From an uncultured Paracoccaceae bacterium (lineage in GTDB: Bacteria; Pseudomonadota; Alphaproteobacteria; Rhodobacterales; Rhodobacteraceae), in assembly GCA_947501555.1 (NCBI GenBank), contig CANMWG010000001.1:124001-188000 (forward strand): a stretch of DNA of 64,000 nt, written 5' to 3'. Below, piece after piece: positions 24,559 to 33,416 of this stretch. Every line of letters starts with the position of its first letter. The first letter of the stretch is position 1. The notes below the pieces were generated by a model. It ran no database searches. It was not told the DNA's origin and saw only the letters and a program-made list of their open reading frames with translations. Position numbers and translations under genes: made by a program.

Positions 24559-25230
24559 ATGCTCCCGCAGCCATTTTACGGGTTGTTATTTTCTGTCGTG
24601 ATCACCTCACAGGCATTTGCTGAAACGGCTGAAGTGTCGGCGCTTCTGGCAGAAAACCCTGACCCGTTTGCTGATTTGGATATGGTGGAAGTTCTTGCAG
24701 CCTACGGGCCGGATGGAAGCGGCGTTGCGCTGGTACTTGGGGGCATCGCGTTGGCTTTGAGTGCAAGCGACCTTGTGAGTGATGTTTCTGATATCGGCGG
24801 CGCAACTGGTATTGTCAGTGATCCAAGCGGTTTCGGATTCACGATTGGGTTGTCGGGCGACTATCTATTTGCGTTTGATGAGTTTGCTCTGACGGATGAT
24901 GCGCGCGACGCGCTTTCAAAGGTATTGGCTTTGTATGAAGAATATGAGGGTACGGACATTGTGATTGAAGGGCACACAGACGCCAAAGGGTCAGAGGCCT
25001 ACAATCAAACGCTTTCCGAACAAAGAGCCGATGTCGTCTATCAATGGTTCGTTGAGAACGGGGTAGACAATAATCTGATCACCGCGCAGGGTTTTGGAGA
25101 AACCCAACCCATTGCAGAAAATGAGATAGGTGGTCAGGATAATCCCGAAGGGCGCGCGTTAAACCGGCGTGTGGATATTCGCATTACAACAGCCAAGAGG
25201 GTGAATTCTGTTCTCTTGGACAGAAACTAA
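24559..25230 (+). CDS. OmpA-family protein
   Basis: 223 residues with signal peptide (FYGLLFSVVITSQAFAETA). The N-terminal 100 residues are low-complexity and hydrophobic (GSGVALVLGGIALALSASDLVSDVSDIGG). The C-terminal peptidoglycan-binding OmpA domain spans about 105-215: YLFAFDEFALTDDARDALSKV, IVIEGHTDAKGSEAYNQTLSEQRADVVYQWF, NPEGRALNRRVDI. The Asp and Arg that hold diaminopimelate are present (TDAKG, NRRVDI). It probably anchors to the cell wall from the outer membrane or periplasm. The start at 24559 follows directly after the preceding gene. Confidence 0.88.
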   Translation: MLPQPFYGLLFSVVITSQAFAETAEVSALLAENPDPFADLDMVEVLAAYGPDGSGVALVLGGIALALSASDLVSDVSDIGGATGIVSDPSGFGFTIGLSGDYLFAFDEFALTDDARDALSKVLALYEEYEGTDIVIEGHTDAKGSEAYNQTLSEQRADVVYQWFVENGVDNNLITAQGFGETQPIAENEIGGQDNPEGRALNRRVDIRITTAKRVNSVLLDRN

Positions 25231-25590
25231 AATCCCGTGCGTTCCGGTGGCGGCTCACGGAACCATTTATTGGTCGGACGTTGAAATTTACCGGGAAAAG
25301 CTGATGTGGTGGATAGCGCCTGCGCCTATCGGCGTCGCAAAGCGTATTCTCTTAGCCCCATAAAATTGTGCCACTATTTGCGTGCCACCATGGGGATTAG
25401 GAATGGCGCGAAAGCGACACTCCGATGTTCGCACTTGCGCGCAAGGGTAGACCGAAAGTGGGACAACGCCCTGATTGAGAGCGAACATGTCTTTGTGTGT
25501 TTGCGTTTCTGCCCAATGGTTTGCGGAGACGAAAAGGCCCAAGCATTCTAAATGCTTGGGCCTCTCTGCGCTTGATCGCAAAGGTCTTAG
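25231..25590. other. Intergenic region before the nuclease terminator
   Basis: 360 bp between the OmpA gene and the convergent nuclease gene. Besides the terminator at 25536-25562 no gene is supported; a 97-codon minus frame (25288-25581) has no ribosome site and overlaps the terminator, so it is not accepted. Confidence 0.4.
25536..25562 (-). terminator. Rho-independent terminator of the secreted nuclease gene
   Basis: Perfect 12-bp stem GGCCCAAGCATT / AATGCTTGGGCC with a 3-nt loop, 28 bp past the nuclease stop. On the minus strand it is followed by TTTTCG. It may also stop transcripts from the opposite strand. Confidence 0.9.
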
Positions 25591-28500
25591 TTAGACAAAT
25601 ACGAAGTCATTCTCGAAGACGATGTCATCGAAATCAGACACCCCTGCCAGTCCGATTTTGTCTTTGTCCCCTTCAAGCGTGATGTAGACGGATCCGAAGA
25701 ATTCCTGCACTTTGGAAATCTCTGCCCCGCCCAGGTCCAGCACGTCGACGCTGACATCGAAATCCGCGATCAACGTGCTGTCGCGTGTCCCGTTGTCTGC
25801 CAGCTCTGCCGAGAAGACGAATGTATCCGCCCCCGCGCCGCCCCAGATCGCGTCATATTTTCCGTCGCCCGCGATGATCTTGTCATCCCCGTCTCCGGCC
25901 AATACCAGATCACTGCCGCTGCCGGCGTCAATCTCGTCCCGTCCATCGGTCCCTTTGAGGAAGTCCCAGCCGTCGGTCCCTGCGATCAGGTTGTAGACCG
26001 GATCGAAGTCGAAGCTGACGATGACCGGGTCGTGGTCCGAGTTCCGGTTGGCGCTGTCTGCGTCAAACAGATCCGGGTCTCGGTCGAAGTCGAGATTGTA
26101 GTCCAGCGCGTCTGCCTCATCGGCGTTGATGTGCCATTCCGTCACTCCGGCCAGGCTTTCGGCCAATGCGTCGTTTGCAAGGGCGTAGTCGAGCGTCCCG
26201 ATTTGTCCGTCGAAGACGAAGGAATAGGCGTCGTCCCCGAGTTCTGCTGCAGCCAGATCGGTGAACCCTGCGTCGGCCAGTGTGGTAAGCGGATCCTCTT
26301 GCGCGTAGGCGTTCAGATCGCCCAGGATCAGTGTGTTTTCAGACCCTTGCCCTGTTGGATCGCTATTGAGCCAATCCGCCAGAATGTCCGCTGCTTCGGT
26401 CCGTGTGGCGTTGTTATTGCCCTGACCGTCGCCTTGCGCTTCATCTTCCGCAAGCCCCGAGAGTGACCCTTTGGATTTCAGGTGGTTCACTGAGATTGTC
26501 AGCGTCTGCCCTGTGTCCAGATCCTCAAAAGTCTGCGCGATGGCCGCCCGGTTCAGGTCGGTGCCTGCCCCCAGCGGGTCAAGGAAGTTGCGCCCATCGA
26601 AGCTTTCCAGGATGGCCATATCGCCGCTCAATCCAACCTCATCCACCTTGTAGATCAGCCCGTTTGCAATGGCGTCTCCGCCCACAAATTCCTGGCCCGG
26701 ATCGACGAAGGCGTAGACCTCGGCGCCCAGTTCGGTGTTCACCCGGTCGACGATGTCCATGATCGCGAATGTGTCACCGGCAAAGTCGTTTTCGATCTCA
26801 ACCAGACCAAGCACATCTGCGTCGATCGCGATGATCGCATTCACCAGCTTCTCGGCCTGCCGCTCGAATTCTTCGACGGTGTCCGCACCGCGCGGGTCCG
26901 ACCCGTTGTCCGTTGTTACGCCTGTTTCATCGATAGTGGTGAAGTAGTTCAGCACGTTCAGGCTGGCGACGGTGAAGTTGCCGCCGATGTCTTCGGGTGC
27001 ATCGGGGCGGGGGTTTGTTTGTTCATACACCCCCTCGGCCGCATTGATCCGGAATTCATCGAAGCTAAAGCTGACGACCCCTTCGATCTCAGAGATCGTA
27101 TCCCCCATCCGGAAGCTGTCATCGGCGGTGAGAATACCGTCATTTCCGTCGATAATGTTGATGATCTCGGGGTTCTGCACGCCTGAGCCGTCGTCCAGCA
27201 CAATCGTGCCGGTGGCCAGTTCTTGCAGATGCGCATCATAGCCCGCCACGTCTGGCGCATTGTCTTGGGTGAACTGCACGGGCTGTCCATCAGAACTGAC
27301 AGTGTATTGCCCAAACCGGTCCAGATTGAACATCTCGGAGACGGTCATGTCCTGCGGGATGTTGACCAACATGCCTTCATAGGCTTCCAAATTGGCGACG
27401 TAATTTCCGTCCTCATCCAACATCACATTGGCTGTGGGGAATGTGACCTCAACCGCATCGGGCAACATCTGGTCGGTGTCCAACACCGCGACGGATGTGG
27501 CCGATATCTGGGTTTCACCGAAGAATTCCGTGACGGTCCCCGTGATTTCGACCAGATCCCCAACCTGCACGTCCACAAGCGGTGCAGTGCCATCAAAAAT
27601 AAAGATCCCTTCCGAGCTGAGGTCGTCGAAGTCGTAGTCGATCTCTTCTTCCTGAATGTAGAACCCGCTAAGATCGCCCGAGGTGCCCAAGAGCCCGGCT
27701 TGAAAATCAGCCGTCACGATCGCTTGGACCGTTACAATTTGGCCTTCCAGCGCGCTGCGGTCATCGACCCCAACTTGATCCAGATTGCCCGTGCCGCCGT
27801 TGCCTTGGATCTCACTGATCAAGGTGATTTCTGTGGGTGGCGGCGGCGTGACAGCCTCGTTCGCGGCGCCCGGTGTGGGGGGCTGCGCTGTGAATTCGCC
27901 GGTCCCATCGGGGTCGCGGGCCAAGGCCTCGCCCTCGGAATTTCCATTGGCGTCTTCATCGGCCTGAACGGTTTGGCCGAGTGCCGTCAACAGCTCAAGG
28001 TCATCGGCATCACTGGTGCCGTAGACCACCGCATCAAGCAGGTTTTCGGTTGTTGCCGCTGCGGGGGCGGGCCCGTCATACAGCGCCACTGCGTCGGCCC
28101 CGTTCTGCAGGCCGTTGGTGGTGAATTCCACCAAGTCCACATTGGGTACATCCGCAGAGCCGATCACAAAGAACCCGTCTTCGTTGGTTGTGAACCCATC
28201 CAGCGAGATGGTGTCGTAAGCCGCGTCCCCGTTGCCGTTATAGAGCACCACCGTCAGCCCATCGAGCGACGCATTGCCCACGCCACCATCATAGATTTCG
28301 ATAAACTCAGCGCTGTCGGTGCTGTCTTGGTCGGCGTCAATCTCGTTGATCACAAAGGTTGGTGCGACGACGACATCCTCAAACCCGGCCGTTGGGAAAG
28401 GCGTGGCGGCGCTGGCGTTTGTTGTCTCGCCATCAAAGGCGTTTGCGCCTGAGAACGTCCATTCGGAGATATCAAATGTCGGGTTAGCCGTGGACCCCGG

Positions 28501-28890
28501 ATTGCGCGCGGCCCAGCCATCCAGATATTCCCAGGCTTGCCCTGTCCCATCCACAGCCGGTTCGCCGAAGGTATCGATGACAGCGCCATTCTCAAACAGC
28601 TCAATCGCGTCATCGCCGTTCACCGACAGTGCACTTGAGGTGTAATCTGGTGCGAAGCCCATGAATTCTGTGAATCCGGTGTCTTCGGACGATACGTAGA
28701 TGTAGGTCCCTGCGGACGCGGCCACAGCGGGAAACGTAAATTCCTCACCATCTGTGCCACCGCCGTTATTTGCAGACCCAATGCCGTAGGCCGACAGATC
28801 GGCAATATCTTCCGTCACAAAAATCTCGACCGCTTTTGGCAAACCACCCGTCAGCGGGCCATCCAATACACCGGTAATTATTAATGACAT
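25591..28890 (-). CDS. ExeM/NucH-type secreted endonuclease with RTX repeats
   Basis: 1099 residues. Two lamin-tail domains open the protein (about 1-150 and 175-320; FVINEIDADQDSTDSAEFIEIYDG in the second). An OB-fold-like section runs about 350-520 (ALEGQIVTVQAIVTADF). The catalytic endonuclease/exonuclease/phosphatase domain spans about 620-960, with VASLNVLNYF, GLVEIEND, VNHLKSKG, LGDLNAYAQEDP and RNSDHDPVIVSF, the metal and His/Asp residues of the family. RTX-like GTDGRDEIDAGSGSDLVLAGDGDDK repeats follow near 985-1035. The C-terminus DIVFENDFVFV fits a type I secretion signal; no N-terminal signal peptide. Start moved to 28890 by GGGAGAACGAA. Likely an extracellular DNase for nutrient gain or biofilm turnover. 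Confidence 0.92.
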   Translation of the reverse strand: MSLIITGVLDGPLTGGLPKAVEIFVTEDIADLSAYGIGSANNGGGTDGEEFTFPAVAASAGTYIYVSSEDTGFTEFMGFAPDYTSSALSVNGDDAIELFENGAVIDTFGEPAVDGTGQAWEYLDGWAARNPGSTANPTFDISEWTFSGANAFDGETTNASAATPFPTAGFEDVVVAPTFVINEIDADQDSTDSAEFIEIYDGGVGNASLDGLTVVLYNGNGDAAYDTISLDGFTTNEDGFFVIGSADVPNVDLVEFTTNGLQNGADAVALYDGPAPAAATTENLLDAVVYGTSDADDLELLTALGQTVQADEDANGNSEGEALARDPDGTGEFTAQPPTPGAANEAVTPPPPTEITLISEIQGNGGTGNLDQVGVDDRSALEGQIVTVQAIVTADFQAGLLGTSGDLSGFYIQEEEIDYDFDDLSSEGIFIFDGTAPLVDVQVGDLVEITGTVTEFFGETQISATSVAVLDTDQMLPDAVEVTFPTANVMLDEDGNYVANLEAYEGMLVNIPQDMTVSEMFNLDRFGQYTVSSDGQPVQFTQDNAPDVAGYDAHLQELATGTIVLDDGSGVQNPEIINIIDGNDGILTADDSFRMGDTISEIEGVVSFSFDEFRINAAEGVYEQTNPRPDAPEDIGGNFTVASLNVLNYFTTIDETGVTTDNGSDPRGADTVEEFERQAEKLVNAIIAIDADVLGLVEIENDFAGDTFAIMDIVDRVNTELGAEVYAFVDPGQEFVGGDAIANGLIYKVDEVGLSGDMAILESFDGRNFLDPLGAGTDLNRAAIAQTFEDLDTGQTLTISVNHLKSKGSLSGLAEDEAQGDGQGNNNATRTEAADILADWLNSDPTGQGSENTLILGDLNAYAQEDPLTTLADAGFTDLAAAELGDDAYSFVFDGQIGTLDYALANDALAESLAGVTEWHINADEADALDYNLDFDRDPDLFDADSANRNSDHDPVIVSFDFDPVYNLIAGTDGWDFLKGTDGRDEIDAGSGSDLVLAGDGDDKIIAGDGKYDAIWGGAGADTFVFSAELADNGTRDSTLIADFDVSVDVLDLGGAEISKVQEFFGSVYITLEGDKDKIGLAGVSDFDDIVFENDFVFV

Positions 28891-29211
28891 TTCGTTCTCC
28901 CAGTTAGCGGAAACGCTCTGGTAACCCACCAGCAGCGCCCCAAATATCAATGAACTCGAACCACAAACTTGCTAAAATACAAGCGACAGGAAACCCTAGG
29001 TTTGTAACAATAACAACGGCTCAGAAAATGACGTAACGTCCCTCGGCGGTTCCGCTCGCACGGGCGCTGCTTTCTTAGTCGCTACAGCTATGGGTTGTGG
29101 CTGGAAGTCAAGGCTTGTCGCCCAATAGGCATGGTGATCCTGACGCGTGCAGGTGTATGGTTTGGCCAAATTGCAAAACTGCGCCTGATTGCCAGAAGGA
29201 CACGCCCCAAG
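28891..29211. other. Divergent promoter region between two EEP-type genes
   Basis: 321 bp. The left part next to the nuclease start is A+T-rich and should carry its promoter. Frames continuing upstream of the membrane EEP gene (to 29095) lack a ribosome site. No repeat or RNA gene was seen. Confidence 0.4.
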
Positions 29212-30075
29212 ATGAAAAGACTGTGCCTGTCCTTGGCGGTCCTTGCTGGTTTCGCATTACTCTTGGGTTTTTTCGGGTCCTTTCATCCGATGTTGGATTC
29301 CATTGCAATTGGCCGCCGTGTTGCGATCTATGGATTGCTGATCTTTCTGTTCTTGGCCGCCGTTGCGGGCCGCAGTCCGGTCTTTGCAATGATTTTCCTA
29401 TGTGCCCTCGTTCTTAACGGTGTAATCGCCCAACTTCCGGACGGAGAAGAAGGCAGCTTGAGAATCTACACCAAAAATCTACTGCATTCGAATGCCAACA
29501 TTGCTGATGTTGTTGCCGATATTCAGCAGGCGAACCCCGATGTTGTGTTCTTGCAGGAAGTCTCGGACACCAACAAAGCGATCATGACCACGCTACAGGA
29601 CAATCTGCCCTATCAGGCCATTTGCCCATGGCAGGGGTGGAATGGCGCGGCTGTTTTGTCCCGGTGGCCGTTGGCCCAGTCGCAACCCCGTTGCTCGCCC
29701 CAACGATCCCTGATCGCCGTGAAGCTTGCCCGACCGGCGGGTGATTTTTGGGCCGTTGGTGTGCATTTGCAGCAACCATGGCCGGATGTGCAATGGGCGC
29801 ATCTTGAAGCAGCTCTGCCGGTGATTGATGGGCTTGATGCAGGGGCTGTCGTCGCGGGCGATTTCAACACAGTCCCTTGGACGGCTGCCGCCCGCTTGAT
29901 TGGGGACATGACCGGAACGAGACCGGTACAGCCGCAACGGCCCACGTTTTTTCTGCAGGGTGTTGGGCTGCCATTGGATCAGGTTTGGGCCTTGGGAGGG
30001 CGCGCGCAGATACGTCCGCAGTTTGGGTCTGATCATTTCGGGGTCGTGGCAGATGTTTGGCCGTCCGCCAACTAA
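29212..30075 (+). CDS. Membrane-anchored endonuclease/exonuclease/phosphatase-family protein
   Basis: 287 residues. Residues 1-70 form two to three membrane helices (LAVLAGFALLLGFF, VAIYGLLIFLFLAAVAG, VFAMIFLCALVLNGVIA). The EEP domain follows: IYTKNLL, DVVFLQEV, VGVHLQQPWPD, VVAGDFNTVPWTAAARL, QIRPQFGSDHFGVVADV. The catalytic Glu, Asp-Asn and terminal Asp-His are all present. The catalytic part should face the periplasm. Family members hydrolyse nucleic acids, phospholipids or sugar phosphates; the substrate is unknown. It is divergent from the secreted nuclease. Start at ATG 29212 with a weak AAGGA 15 nt upstream. Confidence 0.85.
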   Translation: MKRLCLSLAVLAGFALLLGFFGSFHPMLDSIAIGRRVAIYGLLIFLFLAAVAGRSPVFAMIFLCALVLNGVIAQLPDGEEGSLRIYTKNLLHSNANIADVVADIQQANPDVVFLQEVSDTNKAIMTTLQDNLPYQAICPWQGWNGAAVLSRWPLAQSQPRCSPQRSLIAVKLARPAGDFWAVGVHLQQPWPDVQWAHLEAALPVIDGLDAGAVVAGDFNTVPWTAAARLIGDMTGTRPVQPQRPTFFLQGVGLPLDQVWALGGRAQIRPQFGSDHFGVVADVWPSAN

Positions 30076-30132
30076 GACGGATTTTGCGTTCATGCGAGGC
30101 CCGCGTGGGGCGCAGCACGCGCCAGCGGTATG

Positions 30133-30180
30133 GCTGTACTTACGCCGTATGTATGCGTTCTGTACGCGATCTTTATGTTC
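30133..30180 (+). repeat. 48-bp dispersed intergenic repeat, copy 2
   Basis: Partner of 21230-21277: 42 of 48 positions identical in the opposite orientation. It sits in the 140-bp gap between the convergent EEP and glycosyltransferase-like genes, so unlike copy 1 it cannot easily be a promoter element for a downstream gene. Confidence 0.8.
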
Positions 30181-30215
30181 GCTGTTGTGGACGGCGCATG
30201 CTTTGAAACGGGAGC

Positions 30216-31205
30216 CTAACGCATCCAAAAACCGGCAGATTTGATCTTGTTGCGCAGTGCTTTTTCATGGCGGGGTAGATCGTTGCGATCAAACATCGCG
30301 CGCACTTTGTGTCCGCGCCCTTGGTAGATCATCCGCTTGAAAGGGTCGTACTGCTTGAGCAGTTTTTTGACCTTATTGGGGGCGGTGACCTCTTCTAACG
30401 CGGCAATCTGGGTGTCACTTCCACGGGCGTAGAGCAGGGGTAAAGCCCTGTAATGGCATGTTATTTTTCCGTCCAATTGGGCGATTTGCGGATCGGGGCG
30501 CCCGCCGCCAAAGGCGTGAATGACCAGCGGTAGCGCCACCTGATCCAGCCAAGGGTCCAACGGCTGCAGCACGATTTCTGGCGGTGGGTCATTGCGGATC
30601 GACAGGGCATATTCGGTAAAGCGCGCGCCGAATGCCACAGGATCCGCCCCGAAAAACCAACCTGCGTTGAAATACAAATAGCGTTCCCAATATTCATCTG
30701 GCTGGGACAGATCGAGCGTGCTGTCGAAATCGAGCCCAAATCGATCATAAAGCGCCTTCCAAGACGCCGCATATCCCGGCCAATAAAGCTCTTCTATTGG
30801 CCAGGTTGGGCCACGGATCATTGAGGCTGCGGGTCGGTCGAAATCGAATGGGATTTCGGTCAGCTCGCCCGTGATCAGCGTATCGGTATCAAAGAAAATA
30901 AAGGGTTCACCCTCGGGCAGGACCTTAAGGCCTTCGATCTTGTTGCCGTAAGGGTAGGCTTTGCCAAAGTGCTCTGACGTGAATGGGCGTACCTCGGCCC
31001 CCATGACGATCAGTGCATCTTTGATGTCCTGCGTCATTGTCGGATTACGGTCCCACAAAGGCCCCGGTTGGGGTTCGGCAATGATTATTTTGCCCTTGAA
31101 ATCAGTGCTGTATCTGCGCAATGAGGCTACGAAAAGCAGGGCCTCATATTGCAATCGCCCGGCCTGACCTACGATCATGATGTTAAATGCGCGATTCCGC
31201 GTCAT
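30216..31205 (-). CDS. Glycosyltransferase-like protein (nucleotide-sugar-transferase fold)
   Basis: 329 residues, no signal peptide. It begins FNIMIVGQAGRLQYEALLFVASLRRYSTDFKGKIIIAEPQ, resembling the nucleotide-binding start of GT-A fold enzymes. The acidic FFDTDTLITGEL near residues 103-114 matches a DxD metal site. LYFNAGWFFG and WLDQVALPLVIHAF resemble acceptor-side blocks of GT8-like enzymes. The start was moved from 31307 to ATG 31205 (GGGA upstream). Substrate unknown; perhaps surface polysaccharide. It stands between the EEP gene and the divergent histidine kinase. Confidence 0.7.
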   Translation of the reverse strand: MTRNRAFNIMIVGQAGRLQYEALLFVASLRRYSTDFKGKIIIAEPQPGPLWDRNPTMTQDIKDALIVMGAEVRPFTSEHFGKAYPYGNKIEGLKVLPEGEPFIFFDTDTLITGELTEIPFDFDRPAASMIRGPTWPIEELYWPGYAASWKALYDRFGLDFDSTLDLSQPDEYWERYLYFNAGWFFGADPVAFGARFTEYALSIRNDPPPEIVLQPLDPWLDQVALPLVIHAFGGGRPDPQIAQLDGKITCHYRALPLLYARGSDTQIAALEEVTAPNKVKKLLKQYDPFKRMIYQGRGHKVRAMFDRNDLPRHEKALRNKIKSAGFWMR

Positions 31206-31352
31206 AGCATATTCCCAATTTTCTAGCCCCTGCCTACACTTACCCTGTTGATCCGTGCAACAAATGAAGCTTTTTGATTGGTTTAACGTTACGGGGAGGA
31301 CAAACACCTAAAAGTGTATCATGGTCCCGATGTTCAACCCACGGAGTGTAGA

Positions 31353-32339
31353 ATGTTTTTGAATTTTGATCAGGTTTTTCGAGACACCGTCGAGGCCTAC
31401 AGTATCATCGATCACACGCTCCGGCTAACAACAGCAAACGACGCCTATTGCGCCTTGGTTGGCCGCCCCCGCGAGGCATTGATCGGACAGCGTGTCTTTG
31501 ATCTGTTTCCCGAAACGCTTGCACGAGAGGCGTTGTTCGCGACTGCATTCGAAAAGGCCCTCTCGGGCGAGGCAGCACAGGTGGATGAGGTGTATTATTC
31601 CATTCCCCTGGGGGATCAATCCGTTGATCGTTGGTGGACAATCTATTGCACGCCGCTTGAGGGAGTGCCGCCTTGTTTCCTGTTTCATATCAAGGATGTG
31701 ACGGAGGTTATTCAATCCCGAAAACAACGTGATCTTTACTCTGCTGACCTACAGCATCGGGTTGGGAATGTCTTGAACGTCGTGCAGGTTTTGGCACGCA
31801 GAACCGGACAGACGGCCCAGACCCATGCCGATTTTCTGGCTGCATTTGATGAACGAATTGCGGCCTTGGGGAAGACTTTTGCGCATCTGTCGGGGGATAA
31901 CTGGAACGGGACAGGCTTGCATGATCTGCTTGCCCAACAGCTTCTGCCTGAGTTCCTGAACCTTTCAAAAGCGGTGGTCATTGACGGGCCCGATTGGCCA
32001 CTTTCCGCGATGCATGCCCAAACCTTTGCAATGGCTATTCATGAGTTGCTGACCAATGCGATCAAGGCGGGTGCTTTGGGTGACCCGAAAGGACAAGTCG
32101 CGGTCACTTGGGGCCGCGAGGATGATGGCAGCTATTGGTTTCAATGGTTTGAAAGCGGTTTGCAGGGGCTTGAGCCGCCCACAGTCAGCGGCTTTGGCAC
32201 CCAGACCTTGTTGATTGTCTTACCTCATCAATTGGGTGGATCGGCCACGCAGGAGTTTACGCCGACAGGCATGCATTACCGGCTGACGATCCCTGCAGAT
32301 GTTGAAGTGCCGGTCGGTCAGGACGTTGGCGCTGATTAG
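31353..32339 (+). CDS. HWE-family sensor histidine kinase with PAS domain
   Basis: 328 residues, no membrane segment, so a cytoplasmic sensor. A PAS domain covers about 5-120 (FRDTVEAYSIIDHTLRLTTANDAYCALVGRP). The H-box LQHRVGN with phospho-accepting His135 follows. The N-box HELLTNAIKAGAL and VTWGRE...WFES give the HWE signature; the kinase core ends GFGTQTLLIVLPHQLGG. HWE kinases in alphaproteobacteria often feed the general stress response or light signalling; no LOV cysteine motif was seen in the PAS. Start at ATG 31353 with ACGGAG. No response regulator is adjacent; its stop overlaps the end of the convergent DUF1513 gene by 3 bp. Confidence 0.87.
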   Translation: MFLNFDQVFRDTVEAYSIIDHTLRLTTANDAYCALVGRPREALIGQRVFDLFPETLAREALFATAFEKALSGEAAQVDEVYYSIPLGDQSVDRWWTIYCTPLEGVPPCFLFHIKDVTEVIQSRKQRDLYSADLQHRVGNVLNVVQVLARRTGQTAQTHADFLAAFDERIAALGKTFAHLSGDNWNGTGLHDLLAQQLLPEFLNLSKAVVIDGPDWPLSAMHAQTFAMAIHELLTNAIKAGALGDPKGQVAVTWGREDDGSYWFQWFESGLQGLEPPTVSGFGTQTLLIVLPHQLGGSATQEFTPTGMHYRLTIPADVEVPVGQDVGAD

Positions 32340-33415
32340 GGTGTTATGATGGGGATCAGATGGTTGTCCCATTGCAATGCCGCTTGGGTCCCGGGGCGCA
32401 AGTTTGCCCCGTTCGTCTGCCGCATTTCGCCCGTCCCTGATGTCACCGCGAACTGGCCACCGATGGCCGCTACTCCGCAGACGTCCGTCAACGGTTCGCT
32501 TTGCATCAGGCGCCCCGCTTGGGCATCGAACAGTTGCAGCAATCCCCCACGGGGTGAGGTCACCGCGATCGTTTTGCCATCCGCCCCAAAGGCGATACTG
32601 CCGATATAGCCTTGCATGTTGCGGACATCGTCTTGGGGTGCATCCATCAGCGTCATGGGCCCACCCATTTGGTGCAGGCCCACAAGCGTGCTGACGGGCC
32701 CATCCCCTTGCCATTGCATCCCAAAGGCGACTTGACCCTCTGGGCCGACGGCAAGATGTCGGATCGAGTTTTTGTGCATATCAGCGGGCAGTTTTGCGAC
32801 CTCGGTCACCGCGCCATGGACGATGTAGGCAAGGTTTGGTTCCATGGTCGGGATATTCAGCTTGGCCCGGCCAGAGTCCGGATGCGTATCAATCCCGCCA
32901 TTGGCAACGACGAGCGTTTCGGTGCCGGGCAGTCGTTTAATGTCATGCGGGCCAATGCCGCCACTGTCCCATTCATCGATCCGGGTGTAGCCACTGCGCG
33001 TATCCCAAATGCCGATCCGGCCGCGTCCAGCCTCAAAATCATTCTCGGTCGTGAACAGCAGACTGCCATCGGCTGAAAATGCGCCATGTCCGTAGAAATG
33101 CCGCCCGGCGGGTGCGGTCAGTGCGGCCTTTTGCGCCCCGGTCATGCAATCGATTACAATTGCAAACGTGCCGGGACGGCGGGCAAATGCGACGGCCTCG
33201 GGCAAGGTCGGATGGGCTGCTGCGGCGTGGCCGCGTGCGGGCAAGGGGCGTTCGAAACGGATTTCAAGATCGCCGCTGATGCCGCAAAGAACAAAGCGAC
33301 CATCAGCCCGCGCTGCGGCGGAAAGGAACGCAGGTGATCCCGCATCCGCCCAAGTGGGCTTGGGGACAATGCTTGCAGCGATTAGACCGCCAAGAAACTG
33401 CCGCCGCCCCGTCAT
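32336..33415 (-). CDS. DUF1513 propeller-like exported protein of iron operon
   Basis: 359 residues. The N-terminus MTGRRQFLGGLIAASIVPKPTWA is a twin-arginine signal, so the protein is exported folded. The rest is a beta-propeller-like DUF1513 fold with VGPEGQ, FSADGSLLFTTENDF, GGIGPHDIKRLPGTETLVVANGGIDTHPDSGR and TSPRGGLLQLFDA blocks. DUF1513 genes regularly close imelysin/di-heme operons; an iron or heme-related periplasmic role is inferred from context. ATG 33415 lies 1 nt after the imelysin-like stop. Last gene of the iron operon. Confidence 0.85.
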   Translation of the reverse strand: MTGRRQFLGGLIAASIVPKPTWADAGSPAFLSAAARADGRFVLCGISGDLEIRFERPLPARGHAAAAHPTLPEAVAFARRPGTFAIVIDCMTGAQKAALTAPAGRHFYGHGAFSADGSLLFTTENDFEAGRGRIGIWDTRSGYTRIDEWDSGGIGPHDIKRLPGTETLVVANGGIDTHPDSGRAKLNIPTMEPNLAYIVHGAVTEVAKLPADMHKNSIRHLAVGPEGQVAFGMQWQGDGPVSTLVGLHQMGGPMTLMDAPQDDVRNMQGYIGSIAFGADGKTIAVTSPRGGLLQLFDAQAGRLMQSEPLTDVCGVAAIGGQFAVTSGTGEMRQTNGANLRPGTQAALQWDNHLIPIITP

Positions 33416-33416
33416 A

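Noticed and set aside
25288..25581. 97-codon frame on the - strand
   Set aside because: It runs through the nuclease terminator stem and has no ribosome site or motif.
27223..28452. 409-codon open frame on the + strand
   Set aside because: It lies wholly opposite the ExeM-type nuclease, whose domains are unmistakable; long antisense frames are expected in G+C-rich genes with strong codon bias, and no motif or ribosome site supports it.
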